A DNA stretch of 64,000 bases from Deinococcus carri (GTDB lineage Bacteria > Deinococcota > Deinococci > Deinococcales > Deinococcaceae): positions 18,501-82,500 of the forward strand of contig NZ_BAABRP010000002.1 of the NCBI RefSeq assembly GCF_039545055.1, in the 5' to 3' direction. The notes beneath the pieces are model-generated. The model searched no databases. It had not been told where the DNA came from and saw nothing but the letters and a program-made list of their open reading frames with translations. The position numbers and the translations under genes were made by a program. Shown piece by piece: positions 20,069-28,022 of the stretch; the stretch's first letter is position 1; each line of letters starts with the position of its first letter.

Positions 20069-20164
20069 AGGATTCCTTTCAACACACCCGGATGGGGAAG
20101 GGCATGCCGGGCCGGGAAACAACACGGGAACGGCGCATTCACCACCGACGCCCAGGTCGCGTCT

Positions 20165-20205
20165 GATGGAAGAACATCTGGCGCTTTCCCAAATGTTCTT
20201 CCATC
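20165..20205. repeat. 13-bp perfect inverted repeat upstream of the ZIP-like gene
   Basis: GATGGAAGAACAT (20165-20177) and its exact complement ATGTTCTTCCATC (20193-20205) flank a 15-bp spacer. There is no T-run, so it is not an obvious terminator. It may be an operator, a transcribed hairpin between the LmbE operon end and the ZIP gene, or a remnant of an insertion-sequence end. Confidence 0.6.
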
Positions 20206-20328
20206 GCCGCCACCCCGTATTGTTTGCCACTCACTCCGCTCAGTGGATTCCAGGGAAGAGGGCACCATTTGGTCTTGAGTGGCCGCATCCACCTTTCCCG
20301 GAACAGCACACCACCACACGCCCAGGGG

Positions 20329-21057
20329 CTAAGCACGCCGGTCCAGTTCCAGTACCTTGAAGACTTCGACGGCGGTCAGCCCATACCCGGCCCCGCAGCG
20401 CGCCGACCGCGCGGTCCAGCTCTTGCGCAGCGCCTGCGCGTCCCGGGTCTGACTCGCGTGGGCGAGCCGGGCCTCGACCTTGCGTTCCAGCGTGGTCTGA
20501 ATGTCCACCGCGCGGTCGGCGACCGAACTGGCGAACAGCCAGACCTCCCGGACCCGGTGGGGCGCGAGGCCAGCCAGGAGCGGCTCACCCTCGAAGGCGA
20601 GGCGGGAGCGGGCCAGCGGCGCGACGGCATCCAGGGCGGCGCGGCCCACCGCCCGGTGGTCCGGGTGGCTCAGGTAAGGCGGGTAGGGATGCTCGGGATC
20701 GAAGGTGAACACCACGTCGGGGCAGTGCTCCCGGATGGCCTGGATGAGCATGATTTTGAGGGCACGGTTGTTCTCCACCTCCCCGTCGGGGAGCCGCAGG
20801 AAGGTGACGTTCTCGATGCCGAGCAGGGAGGCGCCCCGCCGTGCCTCCGCCTCGCGGCGCTCCCGCAGGCTCTGCCGGGTGTCTTGCGGGTCACGGCTGC
20901 CCGCCTCCCCGCTGGTGGCGAGCAGCAGATGGACGTGTACCCCCGCGTCGGCCAGCAGGGCCACGGTCCCCCCGCACCAGCTTTCCAGATCGTCTGGGTG
21001 GGCGGCGATCACCAGCGCCCGGGGCACGTCCAGGGGTGGGGAAGCAGTTCCGCTCAT
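20329..21057 (-). CDS. LmbE/PIG-L family deacetylase (BshB-like)
   Basis: The protein has the family zinc motif AHPDDLESW (His20, Asp23) and a second metal-site motif LSHPDHRAVG, plus the strand FTFDPEHPYPP. Members deacetylate N-acetylglucosamine-linked substrates. In bacillithiol producers, BshB makes glucosaminyl-malate or clears bacillithiol S-conjugates. Deinococcus makes bacillithiol, so a thiol-metabolism role is reasonable but inferred. It is the last gene of a four-gene operon and its ATG overlaps the CDF stop by 4 bp. Translational coupling to a Zn-type exporter and CzrA-like repressor suggests a role in metal buffering. Confidence 0.85.
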   Translation of the reverse strand: MSGTASPPLDVPRALVIAAHPDDLESWCGGTVALLADAGVHVHLLLATSGEAGSRDPQDTRQSLRERREAEARRGASLLGIENVTFLRLPDGEVENNRALKIMLIQAIREHCPDVVFTFDPEHPYPPYLSHPDHRAVGRAALDAVAPLARSRLAFEGEPLLAGLAPHRVREVWLFASSVADRAVDIQTTLERKVEARLAHASQTRDAQALRKSWTARSARCGAGYGLTAVEVFKVLELDRRA

Positions 21058-21962
21058 ACCACGTGATCCGGCGCGTACCGGCAGGCGTCCGCCCCCCCGT
21101 ACTCCACCTGCAACGTGGCGTGCTCGATGCCGAACTCATCGTGCAGTTCGTGTTGCACCTGGGTGTAGAAGGTGTCGTTTGGGATGCCCCGGGGCATGAC
21201 CAAATGCACGGTCAGAGCCGTCTCGGTGGTACTCATGCCCCAGACGTGCAGGTCATGGACCTCGACCACGCCGGGGAGAGCGGCGAGGTACGCCTTGATC
21301 GCCCCCGGGTCCACTCCTTCCGGTACGGCGTCCAGCGAGAGGTTGACGCTCTCGCGCAGCAGGCCCCAGGTGCCCAGCAGGATCACGGCGGCCACCAGCA
21401 GGCTGATCGTGGGATCGAGCCACAGCCAACCCGTGAAGGCGATCAGTGCCCCGGCGATCACCACGCCCAGCGACACCAGGGCATCGGCGGCCATATGCTG
21501 AAAGGCGCTGCGGAGATTGAGGTCGTGCTTGCTGCCGGAAGCGAACAGGTACGCGGTGACGGCGTTGATCACGATGCCGACCGCCGCGACCCACATGACG
21601 GTGCCCGCCGCGACGGGTTCAGGGTGGCCGAAGCGGCGGACGGCTTCCACCAGGAGGGCGCCAACCGCCATGAACAGCAGGACCGCGTTGGCCAGGGAGG
21701 CAAGGATACTGCTGCGCCGCAGACCGTAGGTGTAGCGTGCCGAGGGTTTGCGCCTGGCCAGGACGTAGGCACCCCAGGAGATCAGCAGGCCCAGCACGTC
21801 CGAGGCGTTGTGTCCCGCGTCCGCGACCAGGGCCAGGGAACGGGACAGGAACCCGGAGGTGAGTTCCAGCAGGACGAAGGCGACGTTCAGCGTAATGCCG
21901 ACAGCGAAGGCGCGGCCGTAGTTGGCGGGGCCGTGTGAGTGGCCATGATGGGCGTGGGTCAT
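21054..21962 (-). CDS. CDF zinc-type cation efflux protein (CzcD/ZitB-like)
   Basis: A 302-aa protein with a His-rich start (MTHAHHGHSHGP) typical of zinc CDFs. Both halves of the transport site are intact: TM2 His51-x3-Asp55 (DAGHNASDVLGL) and TM5 His-x3-Asp (FQHMAADALVSLGVV). The C-terminal domain has VVEVHDLHVWGMSTTETALT, the standard ferredoxin-like fold. It exports Zn(II), possibly Cd or Co, to the periplasm. The start overlaps the stop of the MFS gene by 4 bp (ATGA), and its own stop overlaps the LmbE gene by 4 bp. A longer frame extending upstream is the antisense shadow of the MFS gene. Confidence 0.93.
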   Translation of the reverse strand: MTHAHHGHSHGPANYGRAFAVGITLNVAFVLLELTSGFLSRSLALVADAGHNASDVLGLLISWGAYVLARRKPSARYTYGLRRSSILASLANAVLLFMAVGALLVEAVRRFGHPEPVAAGTVMWVAAVGIVINAVTAYLFASGSKHDLNLRSAFQHMAADALVSLGVVIAGALIAFTGWLWLDPTISLLVAAVILLGTWGLLRESVNLSLDAVPEGVDPGAIKAYLAALPGVVEVHDLHVWGMSTTETALTVHLVMPRGIPNDTFYTQVQHELHDEFGIEHATLQVEYGGADACRYAPDHVV

Positions 21963-23176
21963 TCCCGGTGCCTTTGCAGGGGAGTGGTCTGGGCGATGTG
22001 GGTGAACTGCACGGCGGCGAGCACGGCGAGGGCGATCAGGCCGCCGATCAGGAAGGCGTGCGAGGTGAAGCGCGACCCTAGGAACCCGGCCAGCGGATAC
22101 GCGAAGGCCCACCAGAGGTGACTCCAGGCGAAGTGCGCCCCGTACACCCGGCCCTGCGCGGCCTCCTCGGTGCGTTCGGCGAGGAGGGTCTCGGTGGGCA
22201 GGTTCACCCAGTTCTGGCCCACACCGGCGAGCAGCCAGAAGCCCATCAGCGGCGCGAGCGTCACGAGGTCGCCTGGCAGGATCGCCAGAGCCGTGACGAG
22301 AGCGCCCAGCAGGATGAAGCGAGTGCGCGGCCAGCGCTTTCCGACCAACCCGACGACGAGGGAGGCGAGGGTCGCGCCCAGCCCGTAGGTGGCCATCACC
22401 CAGCCGTAGGGCGCTTCCCCGAGTTGGAGGCCGCTCCGCACCCGCGTCACCGTCTCCACTAGGATCAGCGCCCCGGCAATAGCCGCGACCAGTTCCATCA
22501 AGAGGGCGAAGCGGATGGGTGGGTCCCGCCACAGCCGGGCGGTGCCGTCCCGCACGTCCGCCCAGGTCTCGCCCTGCACCTTGCCCCGCTGCGCCCGCAG
22601 GGCAGGCAGGGTCAGAATCAGCAGGCCCGAGAGCAGGAAACTCGCGGCGTCGATGAAGAACAGCTCCCGGCCGCCGACCCAGGCGGCGACCAGACCGGCA
22701 AGGCCGGGACCGGCGATCCCGATGAGTTCCGTGGTCGCGCTGGAGAGCGCGAAGGCCTGGCCGCTGTCCTCGCGTCCAACCACCAGGGGGACCGTGGCCT
22801 GGTTGGTGGGGGTGAAGAAGGCGGTGAGGGCGTTGAGGAGGAACATCAGCACGTACACCTGCCAGGTGGCGTGCACGAAGGGCATCAGGCCAATGACGGC
22901 CATCCGTCCGAAGTCACATCCCACCAGCAGCCACTTGCGGTTCACGCGGTCGGCGACAACACCTGCCAGTGGAGAGAACAGCACGAAGGCGGCCACCCGC
23001 AGAGTGAGCGCGAGGCCCAGCACCGGGGCCGCGTCCTGCCCGCCGGTGAGCTGATAGGCCAGGAGGGCCAGGCCGACCCAGGTGAGGGCATCCCCGACCT
23101 GGCTGACTGTCTGCGCGGCGTAGAGTCGAGCGAAGCGGGAGTTGCGTAGGGCACCGAAGAGAGGGGGGGCGTTCAA
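21959..23176 (-). CDS. MFS transporter
   Basis: A 405-aa, 12-helix major facilitator protein of the MFS_3/enterobactin-exporter type. It has LFGALRNSRFARLYAAQTVS at the start, the loop motif AGVVADRVNRKWLLVGCD between helices 2 and 3, and ERTEEAAQGRVYGAHFAWSH late in the protein. Members export siderophores, drugs or metals such as Ni and Co (NreB-like). The substrate here is unknown. It is the second gene of the operon: its ATG overlaps the repressor stop by 4 bp and its stop overlaps the CDF start by 4 bp. Control by a Zn/Co-type sensor suggests a metal or metallophore exporter. Confidence 0.85.
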   Translation of the reverse strand: MNAPPLFGALRNSRFARLYAAQTVSQVGDALTWVGLALLAYQLTGGQDAAPVLGLALTLRVAAFVLFSPLAGVVADRVNRKWLLVGCDFGRMAVIGLMPFVHATWQVYVLMFLLNALTAFFTPTNQATVPLVVGREDSGQAFALSSATTELIGIAGPGLAGLVAAWVGGRELFFIDAASFLLSGLLILTLPALRAQRGKVQGETWADVRDGTARLWRDPPIRFALLMELVAAIAGALILVETVTRVRSGLQLGEAPYGWVMATYGLGATLASLVVGLVGKRWPRTRFILLGALVTALAILPGDLVTLAPLMGFWLLAGVGQNWVNLPTETLLAERTEEAAQGRVYGAHFAWSHLWWAFAYPLAGFLGSRFTSHAFLIGGLIALAVLAAVQFTHIAQTTPLQRHRE

Positions 23177-23538
23177 TGGACGCCTCCAGGCACGGGATCA
23201 GCAGCCGGATGGTCCGGGAGGCCGAGGCGTTCGTGCTGAGCATGGCTGAAGGCCTCCCGGACGAGGCGGGCGACGTGGGTGTCCGCCAGGCGGTAGTGGA
23301 CGCTGGTGCCTTCCCGGCGGGTTTTCACGAGGTCGGCACTTCTCAGCAGGGCCAGGTGACGGCTGACCGTGCTCTGCGGCTGGTCGAGGGCCTCGACGAG
23401 TTGGGTCACGCTGCGCTCACCCGCGATCAGCAGCAACACGAGCTGCACGCGGATGGGTTCGGAGAGGGCCTTGAAGACCTCTGTCACGCGGGCCAGGTCG
23501 TCCGGATGGGGTTGGGGGGGAACCGCATGCTCGTGCAT
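23173..23538 (-). CDS. ArsR/SmtB repressor with CzrA-like alpha-5 metal site
   Basis: A 121-aa winged-helix repressor: KALSEPIRVQLVLLLIAGE, recognition helix PQSTVSRHLALLRSADLV and wing TRREGTSVHYRL. It lacks the CxC site of arsenic sensors. The last helix instead has Asp-x-His-x10-His-x2-His (DTHVARLVREAFSHAQH), exactly the alpha-5 pattern of CzrA/SmtB Zn(II)/Co(II) sensors. The N-terminus is also His-bearing (MHEHAVPPQPH). I expect it to release DNA on binding Zn or Co and to induce its own operon (MFS, CDF, LmbE). TAAAGT 6 nt upstream of the ATG marks a leaderless promoter that shares its -35 with the divergent gene at 23603. Confidence 0.9.
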   Translation of the reverse strand: MHEHAVPPQPHPDDLARVTEVFKALSEPIRVQLVLLLIAGERSVTQLVEALDQPQSTVSRHLALLRSADLVKTRREGTSVHYRLADTHVARLVREAFSHAQHERLGLPDHPAADPVPGGVH

Positions 23539-23544
23539 CTGTCC

Positions 23545-23596
23545 ACTTTAACACTTATATTTGTCTTTCCGAATATACAGAATTATAGGTTAAGGT
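23545..23596. promoter_or_regulatory. symmetrical divergent promoter with a shared -35 (ArsR-type operator region)
   Basis: Leftward: -10 TAAAGT at 23545-23550, 6 nt before ATG 23538. Rightward: -10 TAAGGT at 23591-23596, 6 nt before GTG 23603. Both -35 positions at a 17-bp spacer fall on the same hexamer, 23568-23573 (TTCGGA on one strand, TCCGAA on the other). The region between is AT-rich with an imperfect dyad ATATT/AATAT, as in SmtB/CzrA operators. One repressor site could silence both promoters. Confidence 0.65.
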
Positions 23597-23602
23597 GGAA
23601 GA

Positions 23603-23839
23603 GTGCCGTGTACCGCTCACATTCCAGCGCAGCAGATCGCGGGCACCATCGCCCGTAGCGACGACGCACGCCTCCCTGTCGGCTCAGCCGTGGGATTGCG
23701 CCTCGCAGACTTCGAAGGCATCTCCGAGACCAGCGTTACCTTCCAGGGAACCATCTATCCGATTCTTGTTCTCAGCCATGAGCGCCATCCCAATGGGGAC
23801 AGCGATGTGACGTTTGCGTTGCTGCCTGCAGGAGAGTGA
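23603..23839 (+). CDS. small hypothetical protein divergent from the ArsR operon (78 aa)
   Basis: I recognise no family. The protein (MPCTAHIPAQQ at the start, then LPVGSAVGLRLADFEG, SVTFQGTIYPILVLSHE and SDVTFALLPAGE) looks like a small beta-rich domain with no signal peptide. One Cys and two His could bind metal, but there is no recognisable site. The GTG start is supported by TAAGGT 6 nt upstream and by symmetry with the divergent repressor gene. Shared control by the CzrA-like repressor suggests that it is induced by the same metal. Confidence 0.5.
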   Translation: MPCTAHIPAQQIAGTIARSDDARLPVGSAVGLRLADFEGISETSVTFQGTIYPILVLSHERHPNGDSDVTFALLPAGE

Positions 23840-24263
23840 GCTGGCGGTCACGTCTCCTGTACACCAGCCTGAATTCCACGGCTCGTCCCTTGACAGGATT
23901 TTTACACCCCTGCTGGACAATCTCTTTCGGAAGAGACCCCGCTTCTGGTGGGCACACCTACCCCTTGCGCTCCACGTGTCACCGCCAGGACGCTGGCTTA
24001 CCGCTCCGGAGGGTGCAGCGGTGCCAGGGCGTACGGAAGGCCCCACTCTTTCAGGAGGAACACCTTGACGGCACAGCATCGCCCGACCAGACTCAGCCCC
24101 CTGGCATGCCGGCGCTCATGTGGCCTATCCACCGGAGCATGAGCGGCGCAGGGCACGCCAGGACCGGTAACAGCCGGTGGCCCGGTCCCACCAGCGGCAG
24201 CCTGGGGAACACGCCTGAGGCCGAGGACCCCCCTGTCCCTCACCGCCAGCCCTGGGAGCCCGG
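23840..24263 (+). other. 424-bp leader region before the TlpA-like gene
   Basis: It contains a TTTAC-type promoter (23890-23921) and a small tetraloop hairpin TCTCTT-TCGG-AAGAGA shortly after it. A good Shine-Dalgarno AGGAGG at about 24053 is followed by a TTG that opens only a 25-codon frame. This peptide may be a leader or a remnant. No other gene is supported. If transcription starts near 23928, the TlpA-like gene has a long 5' leader. Confidence 0.4.
23890..23921 (+). promoter_or_regulatory. TTTACAG direct-repeat box G (weaker match)
   Basis: TTGACAG (23890-23896), N4, TTTACAC (23901-23907), N8, GACAAT (23916-23921). The 11-bp period and 8-bp distance to the -10 match the other boxes exactly, but the first heptamer has one mismatch and the -10 begins with G. 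It would drive the TlpA-like gene at 24264. Confidence 0.45.
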
Positions 24264-25046
24264 GTGAACATCGCACCGGACGCCCTGACGATCGGCCCGC
24301 TGGTGATCGGCTGGTCGCAGTTGACGCTGCTGCTCGGCCTGCTGGCCTGGTCCTCCCTGGCGCGGTTCCGGGGAGCGGCCAAGGCGGCGCTCGTGGCGCT
24401 GGTCACCGCCCGCCTCTGGGCGTCCCTCCCTGGCGTCTTTGGGGACCTGAGCCAGCCGCTGGGCGCGCAGGTGCTCGAACTGCTGGACGTGCGGCGAGGA
24501 AGCTGGGCGTGGGGACCCGGACTCGCCGCAGGCCTGGTCGCACTGTGGTGGCCCCGCCGCCAGTTCCCCGCCCGCTTGCCCTTCCCGCTGCTCGTCACGG
24601 TCCTGGCAGGCTTGCTGCCCCTGCTGCTCAGGCCGACCCCCGCAGTGCAGACCTTCCCGGCGGTGCTCTTCCCGCGCCTCATGGGCAACACCATCTCCCG
24701 CCCCGTCCCGCTGCCCCGCCCGGGCGTGGTGAACGTCTGGGCCACCTGGTGCCCGCCCTGCCGGGCGGAAATGCCGCTCCTGATGCGGGCCGTCCAGGCG
24801 GGTGAACCGGTGGTGCTGCTGAACGTCGGTGAACCGGCCGACCGGGTTCAGGCGTTCCTCCGCTCCTACCCGGCCCCGAATACCACCTGGCTGGGTGGGG
24901 AAGCCGTCACCGGGAGGCTGCGGGTCAGCGGCTTCCCCACCACCTTCGCCGTGAATGCCCAGGGGCGCATCGTCGCCCGTCACCTCGGCCCGCTCAGCAG
25001 CGCCCAACTGCAAGCCCTGCTCCGGCAGGCCAAGGAAATGCCGTGA
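24264..25046 (+). CDS. membrane-anchored TlpA-like thioredoxin (thiol-disulfide reductase)
   Basis: The N-terminal 130 residues form several hydrophobic helices. The opening ALTIGPLVIGWSQLTLLLGL resembles the membrane module of some TlpA proteins that is distantly Lgt-like. A C-terminal thioredoxin fold follows, with the active site WCPPC (Cys163, Cys166 in VNVWATWCPPCRAE) and the cis-Pro loop SGFPTTFAV. It should reduce disulfides or Cu/haem-binding thiols outside the membrane. The GTG start lacks a clear Shine-Dalgarno sequence. It is the first structural gene after promoter box G and stands alone, with the nucleotidase gene 195 bp downstream. A second TlpA gene (38447-39001) belongs to the same proposed regulon. 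Confidence 0.88.
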   Translation: MNIAPDALTIGPLVIGWSQLTLLLGLLAWSSLARFRGAAKAALVALVTARLWASLPGVFGDLSQPLGAQVLELLDVRRGSWAWGPGLAAGLVALWWPRRQFPARLPFPLLVTVLAGLLPLLLRPTPAVQTFPAVLFPRLMGNTISRPVPLPRPGVVNVWATWCPPCRAEMPLLMRAVQAGEPVVLLNVGEPADRVQAFLRSYPAPNTTWLGGEAVTGRLRVSGFPTTFAVNAQGRIVARHLGPLSSAQLQALLRQAKEMP

Positions 25047-25241
25047 CAGACGGCACCCCGCTCCCCCGCGCGTAAATGATCGGGCGCAGCGGCCCTGCCG
25101 TTCTCACGCTTCACCAAGACCAGCACGCTGAGGCCTACACTGAACCCACGTCCACCCGCGAAGAGGCTCATCCTGACGCCCAGGAGGGGCGCCTGACCTT
25201 CGCACCGGGGTTGAACCGCCGCCCTGGGATCAGGAGGACCT

Positions 25242-26870
25242 ATGCCAAGGAAGCTTCTCCCCCTCGCCGCCCTGACCCTCGCGCTCGCCGCATGCTCCTC
25301 CAGCCTGACCCCGCCGGGACCGCCCACCACGATCCAGTTGCTTGACATCTCCGACTGGCACGCCCAGCTCGACCCACTCACTGTCGGCAGCGGCACGAGC
25401 GCCTTCCAGGTCGGTGGCGCGGCGGTCCTGAGTGCGTACTTCAAGCAGGACCGCGCGAACAATCCGAATACCCTGACCGTCACCGCAGGGGACGCCTACG
25501 GCGCGTCCCCGCCCCTGTCGAGCTTCTTCGGTGAGATGCCCGCCATCGAGGCGATGAACGCGATGGGTTTTGACGCCGATACCTTCGGCAACCACAACTT
25601 TGATCGGGGCACGGCGGCCCTCCAGGGTCTGATCGACAAAGCCAAGTTCTCGTACGTCGCGGCAAACCTGAAGAACCTTGACGCGAACCTCAAGAATGTC
25701 GCGCCATACAAGATCTTCACTGTTGGTGGGGTCAAGGTGGCCGTCATCGGGTTGGTGAACCCCGAGGCCCCCACGCTGGTCGCACCGGGCGCGCTCGGCA
25801 CGCTGCAGATCACCGACCCAGTCGCCGCCGCCACCCAGGCCCGCGCCTCCGCCCAAGCGCAAGGGGCCCAGGTCTTCGTCGCAATCACGCATCTGGGCGT
25901 GACCAGCAAGGACCCTGCCACGCAGGCCCCTTCGGGTCCGCTGATCGACTTCGCGAAGAGCGTCCGCGGCTTCGACGTGATCTTCGGCGACCATACCAAC
26001 GAGCAGTTCAGCGGCGTGATCGGTGAAGCGCTGGTCGTCGAGAACCTCAGCAAAGGCGCGACGTACGCGAAGGTGAACGTCACGTACGATCCGGCGAGTC
26101 GCCGAGTGACTGACCGCACCAACACCTTCGTGGTGCCGCGCGCGGACGCGGTCACGCCCGACCCGGCGGTTGTGCAGGCGCTGGCGCCCTACCGCACGCA
26201 GCTCGCGCAGCAGCTCGACCGCAAGATCGGGGTGGCCACCGACCTGTTCCCGCGCGGCAACAACATCGAGCGCCTCGGGGAAGTCGCGCTGGGGGACCTG
26301 ATTGCCGACGCCTTCCGGGCGCGGTACGGCACCCAGTTGGCCATTCAGAACGGCGGGAGCATTCGCAGTTCGCTCCCCTCCAGTTACGCGCCTCAGGACA
26401 AGAGCCTGCGCCGCCCTGCACCCGGCTACCAGCCCGGCCCCCCCTACGACATCGTGGCGGGGGACGTGTACAGCGTCCTGCCCTTTGGCAACACCGTCGT
26501 GACCCGCACCGTCACGGGGGCGCAGCTGTACGCGGCGCTGGAGAACAGCGTCTCCATGCTGCCCGCCGCCAGCGGACGCTTCCTGCAGATCTCGGGCTTC
26601 TCGTTCACCTATGACCCCAGCAAACCGGTGGGCTCCCGCATTGTCAGCGTGACGCTCGACGGTGGCACGCCGATCCTGAAAGATGCCACGACGTACACCC
26701 TCGCGCTGAGCGACTTCACCAACAGCGGTGGGGACGAGTACACCATGTTCGCCGATGGCCAGGGCACCACCCGTGAACTGGACGCCCAGGTGGTCCTCGA
26801 GTACATCCAGCAGCGGGGCACGGTCACGCCAACCGTGGGGCAGCGCATCCGCGCCGTCGGCGGAACCTGA
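25242..26870 (+). CDS. 5'-nucleotidase/2',3'-cyclic phosphodiesterase family lipoprotein (UshA-like)
   Basis: A lipoprotein signal ends in the lipobox LAAC (Cys18). The N-terminal metallophosphatase domain shows the dinuclear-metal motifs LDISDWHAQL, GDAYGAS, FGNHNFDRG, THLGVTS and FGDHTNEQFSG. The C-terminal nucleotide-binding domain has LGDLIADAFRARYG, NGGSIRSSL and FTNSGGDEYTMF. It dephosphorylates extracellular nucleotides to salvage phosphate and nucleosides. Length (542 aa) and domain order match UshA-type enzymes. AGGAGG lies 4 nt before the ATG. It needs Lgt/Lnt-type lipidation, two enzymes of which are encoded in this window. It appears to be monocistronic. Confidence 0.92.
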   Translation: MPRKLLPLAALTLALAACSSSLTPPGPPTTIQLLDISDWHAQLDPLTVGSGTSAFQVGGAAVLSAYFKQDRANNPNTLTVTAGDAYGASPPLSSFFGEMPAIEAMNAMGFDADTFGNHNFDRGTAALQGLIDKAKFSYVAANLKNLDANLKNVAPYKIFTVGGVKVAVIGLVNPEAPTLVAPGALGTLQITDPVAAATQARASAQAQGAQVFVAITHLGVTSKDPATQAPSGPLIDFAKSVRGFDVIFGDHTNEQFSGVIGEALVVENLSKGATYAKVNVTYDPASRRVTDRTNTFVVPRADAVTPDPAVVQALAPYRTQLAQQLDRKIGVATDLFPRGNNIERLGEVALGDLIADAFRARYGTQLAIQNGGSIRSSLPSSYAPQDKSLRRPAPGYQPGPPYDIVAGDVYSVLPFGNTVVTRTVTGAQLYAALENSVSMLPAASGRFLQISGFSFTYDPSKPVGSRIVSVTLDGGTPILKDATTYTLALSDFTNSGGDEYTMFADGQGTTRELDAQVVLEYIQQRGTVTPTVGQRIRAVGGT

Positions 26871-27131
26871 CCCCCAGAGACCCCAGGCCCGTACAGGTGG
26901 GCGGCTCTCCAGGGTCGTCCACTTGGCTATTGAACGGCACGAAGGGTCCCCCGAGGTCAAGGCACCCCTGGGAAAGTCGCTCTGACAGTCGTCCCTTCGC
27001 CTGTGGCCCCCTGCTGCCCTCCGGCTCACGTTCGAGCCGCCCGGTGTTCGGCTGCGCCCCTTCAGAGCGCAGGCAAGCAGGCAGGTGACCCGTCCCGCGT
27101 CCCGGTTCTACACTGCCGGGCAGAACCTGCC

Positions 27132-27782
27132 ATGTCCCAGACCGACCCCGCTCCCCCCTTGCCAGAACCCTACGCTGAGCTGAGCCGCGCCTTGAAGCGC
27201 CGCTACCCTCAGGATCCTTCACAACTGAGACAGCGCGCGGCGGATGCCCGAACGGCCTACGACGAGGCGGTCCAACGGCAGGGCTGGTTCGCCGAACGGC
27301 TGCTGGCGCTGGGCACCGCGATGAAGTGCCCGGCGTTCCCCCGCCCGGACGGCATCAAGTCCTGGGCGCGGCTGGAGGAAAAAACGAACCTGTTCGGGTT
27401 TCCACCGCTGGATATCCTGGCGGGGAAGATCGTGTTCACCTCCCTGGCGGACCTGTACGCCTCGGCCGCGCTGGTCAGCGGACCCTTTGTGGTCGCGGGC
27501 TTCCGTGACCGCTTCCTGCAGCCGCGCGCCAGCGGGTACCGCGACATGCAGTTCATCGTGGACCTGGACGGCCACTACGCGGAGGTGAAGTTGGTCCTGG
27601 CCGCCTTCGATGAGCTGGACATCTACGAGCACCGCCTGTACGAGGTGCGGCGAACGCTGGAAACGCTGCCGCAACTGTCCAAAGTCCAGACGGTTGTCCT
27701 GGAAACCCTTGACGATGCGAGTACACTGATGTTCTCCCGGGTCTGGCACAGCCTGGTGACGGAAGGGCAGGTGGAGGAATGA
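27132..27782 (+). CDS. RelA/SpoT-fold nucleotidyltransferase-like protein
   Basis: A 216-aa cytoplasmic protein whose central part follows the RelA/SpoT synthetase layout. GIKSWARLEEKTNL (basic substrate loop) is followed by DILAGKIVFTSLADLYASAA, then FRDRFLQPRASGYRDMQFIV and the Glu strand GHYAEVKLVL. The helix HRLYEVRRTLE ends the domain. The GYRD and AE(V/I) signatures match a branch of RelA/SpoT-domain proteins that stand alone without hydrolase or regulatory domains. Some stand-alone members make (p)ppGpp or (pp)pApp, and others modify tRNA as toxins. No hydrolase is adjacent. TACACT upstream may be the -10. The stop overlaps the start of a 72-aa gene by 4 bp, a toxin-antitoxin-like arrangement. 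The call rests on motif pattern, not on a search. Confidence 0.6.
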   Translation: MSQTDPAPPLPEPYAELSRALKRRYPQDPSQLRQRAADARTAYDEAVQRQGWFAERLLALGTAMKCPAFPRPDGIKSWARLEEKTNLFGFPPLDILAGKIVFTSLADLYASAALVSGPFVVAGFRDRFLQPRASGYRDMQFIVDLDGHYAEVKLVLAAFDELDIYEHRLYEVRRTLETLPQLSKVQTVVLETLDDASTLMFSRVWHSLVTEGQVEE

Positions 27783-27997
27783 CGAAGTACTACATGGTCG
27801 GCGCAGTCCCGGTGAAGGTGGTCCGCCAGGAAGAGGGCCAGACCGTCATTCTGGCCTTCAACGTGCACCTGGGCCGCTTCGAATCCAACTCCCGCTACTA
27901 CAGCATGATTCGCCGTGACGACACCGGGCTGGTGCGCCAGGTGACCGAAGAGGAATTCGAGTTCGCGGTGGAGCAGCTGAGACAGAAAGCTTCCTGA
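27779..27997 (+). CDS. small protein coupled to the RelA/SpoT-fold gene (72 aa)
   Basis: I do not recognise a family. The protein (MTKYYMVGAVPVKVVRQEEG, then AFNVHLGRFESNSRYYSMI and a C-terminal acidic helix TEEEFEFAVEQLRQ) is small, soluble and charged. Its ATG overlaps the stop of the RelA/SpoT-fold gene by 4 bp, so the two are translationally coupled and probably act together. It could be an antitoxin or a regulatory partner; nothing in the sequence decides this. It ends 25 bp before the convergent TPR gene. Confidence 0.6.
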   Translation: MTKYYMVGAVPVKVVRQEEGQTVILAFNVHLGRFESNSRYYSMIRRDDTGLVRQVTEEEFEFAVEQLRQKAS

Positions 27998-28022
27998 ACG
28001 CCAGGGATGCCCCCTGCCGCCT

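Noticed and set aside
18438..20360. A 640-codon plus-strand frame across the CDF and ZIP-like genes
   Set aside because: Antisense to two recognisable transporters; it has no domain of its own.
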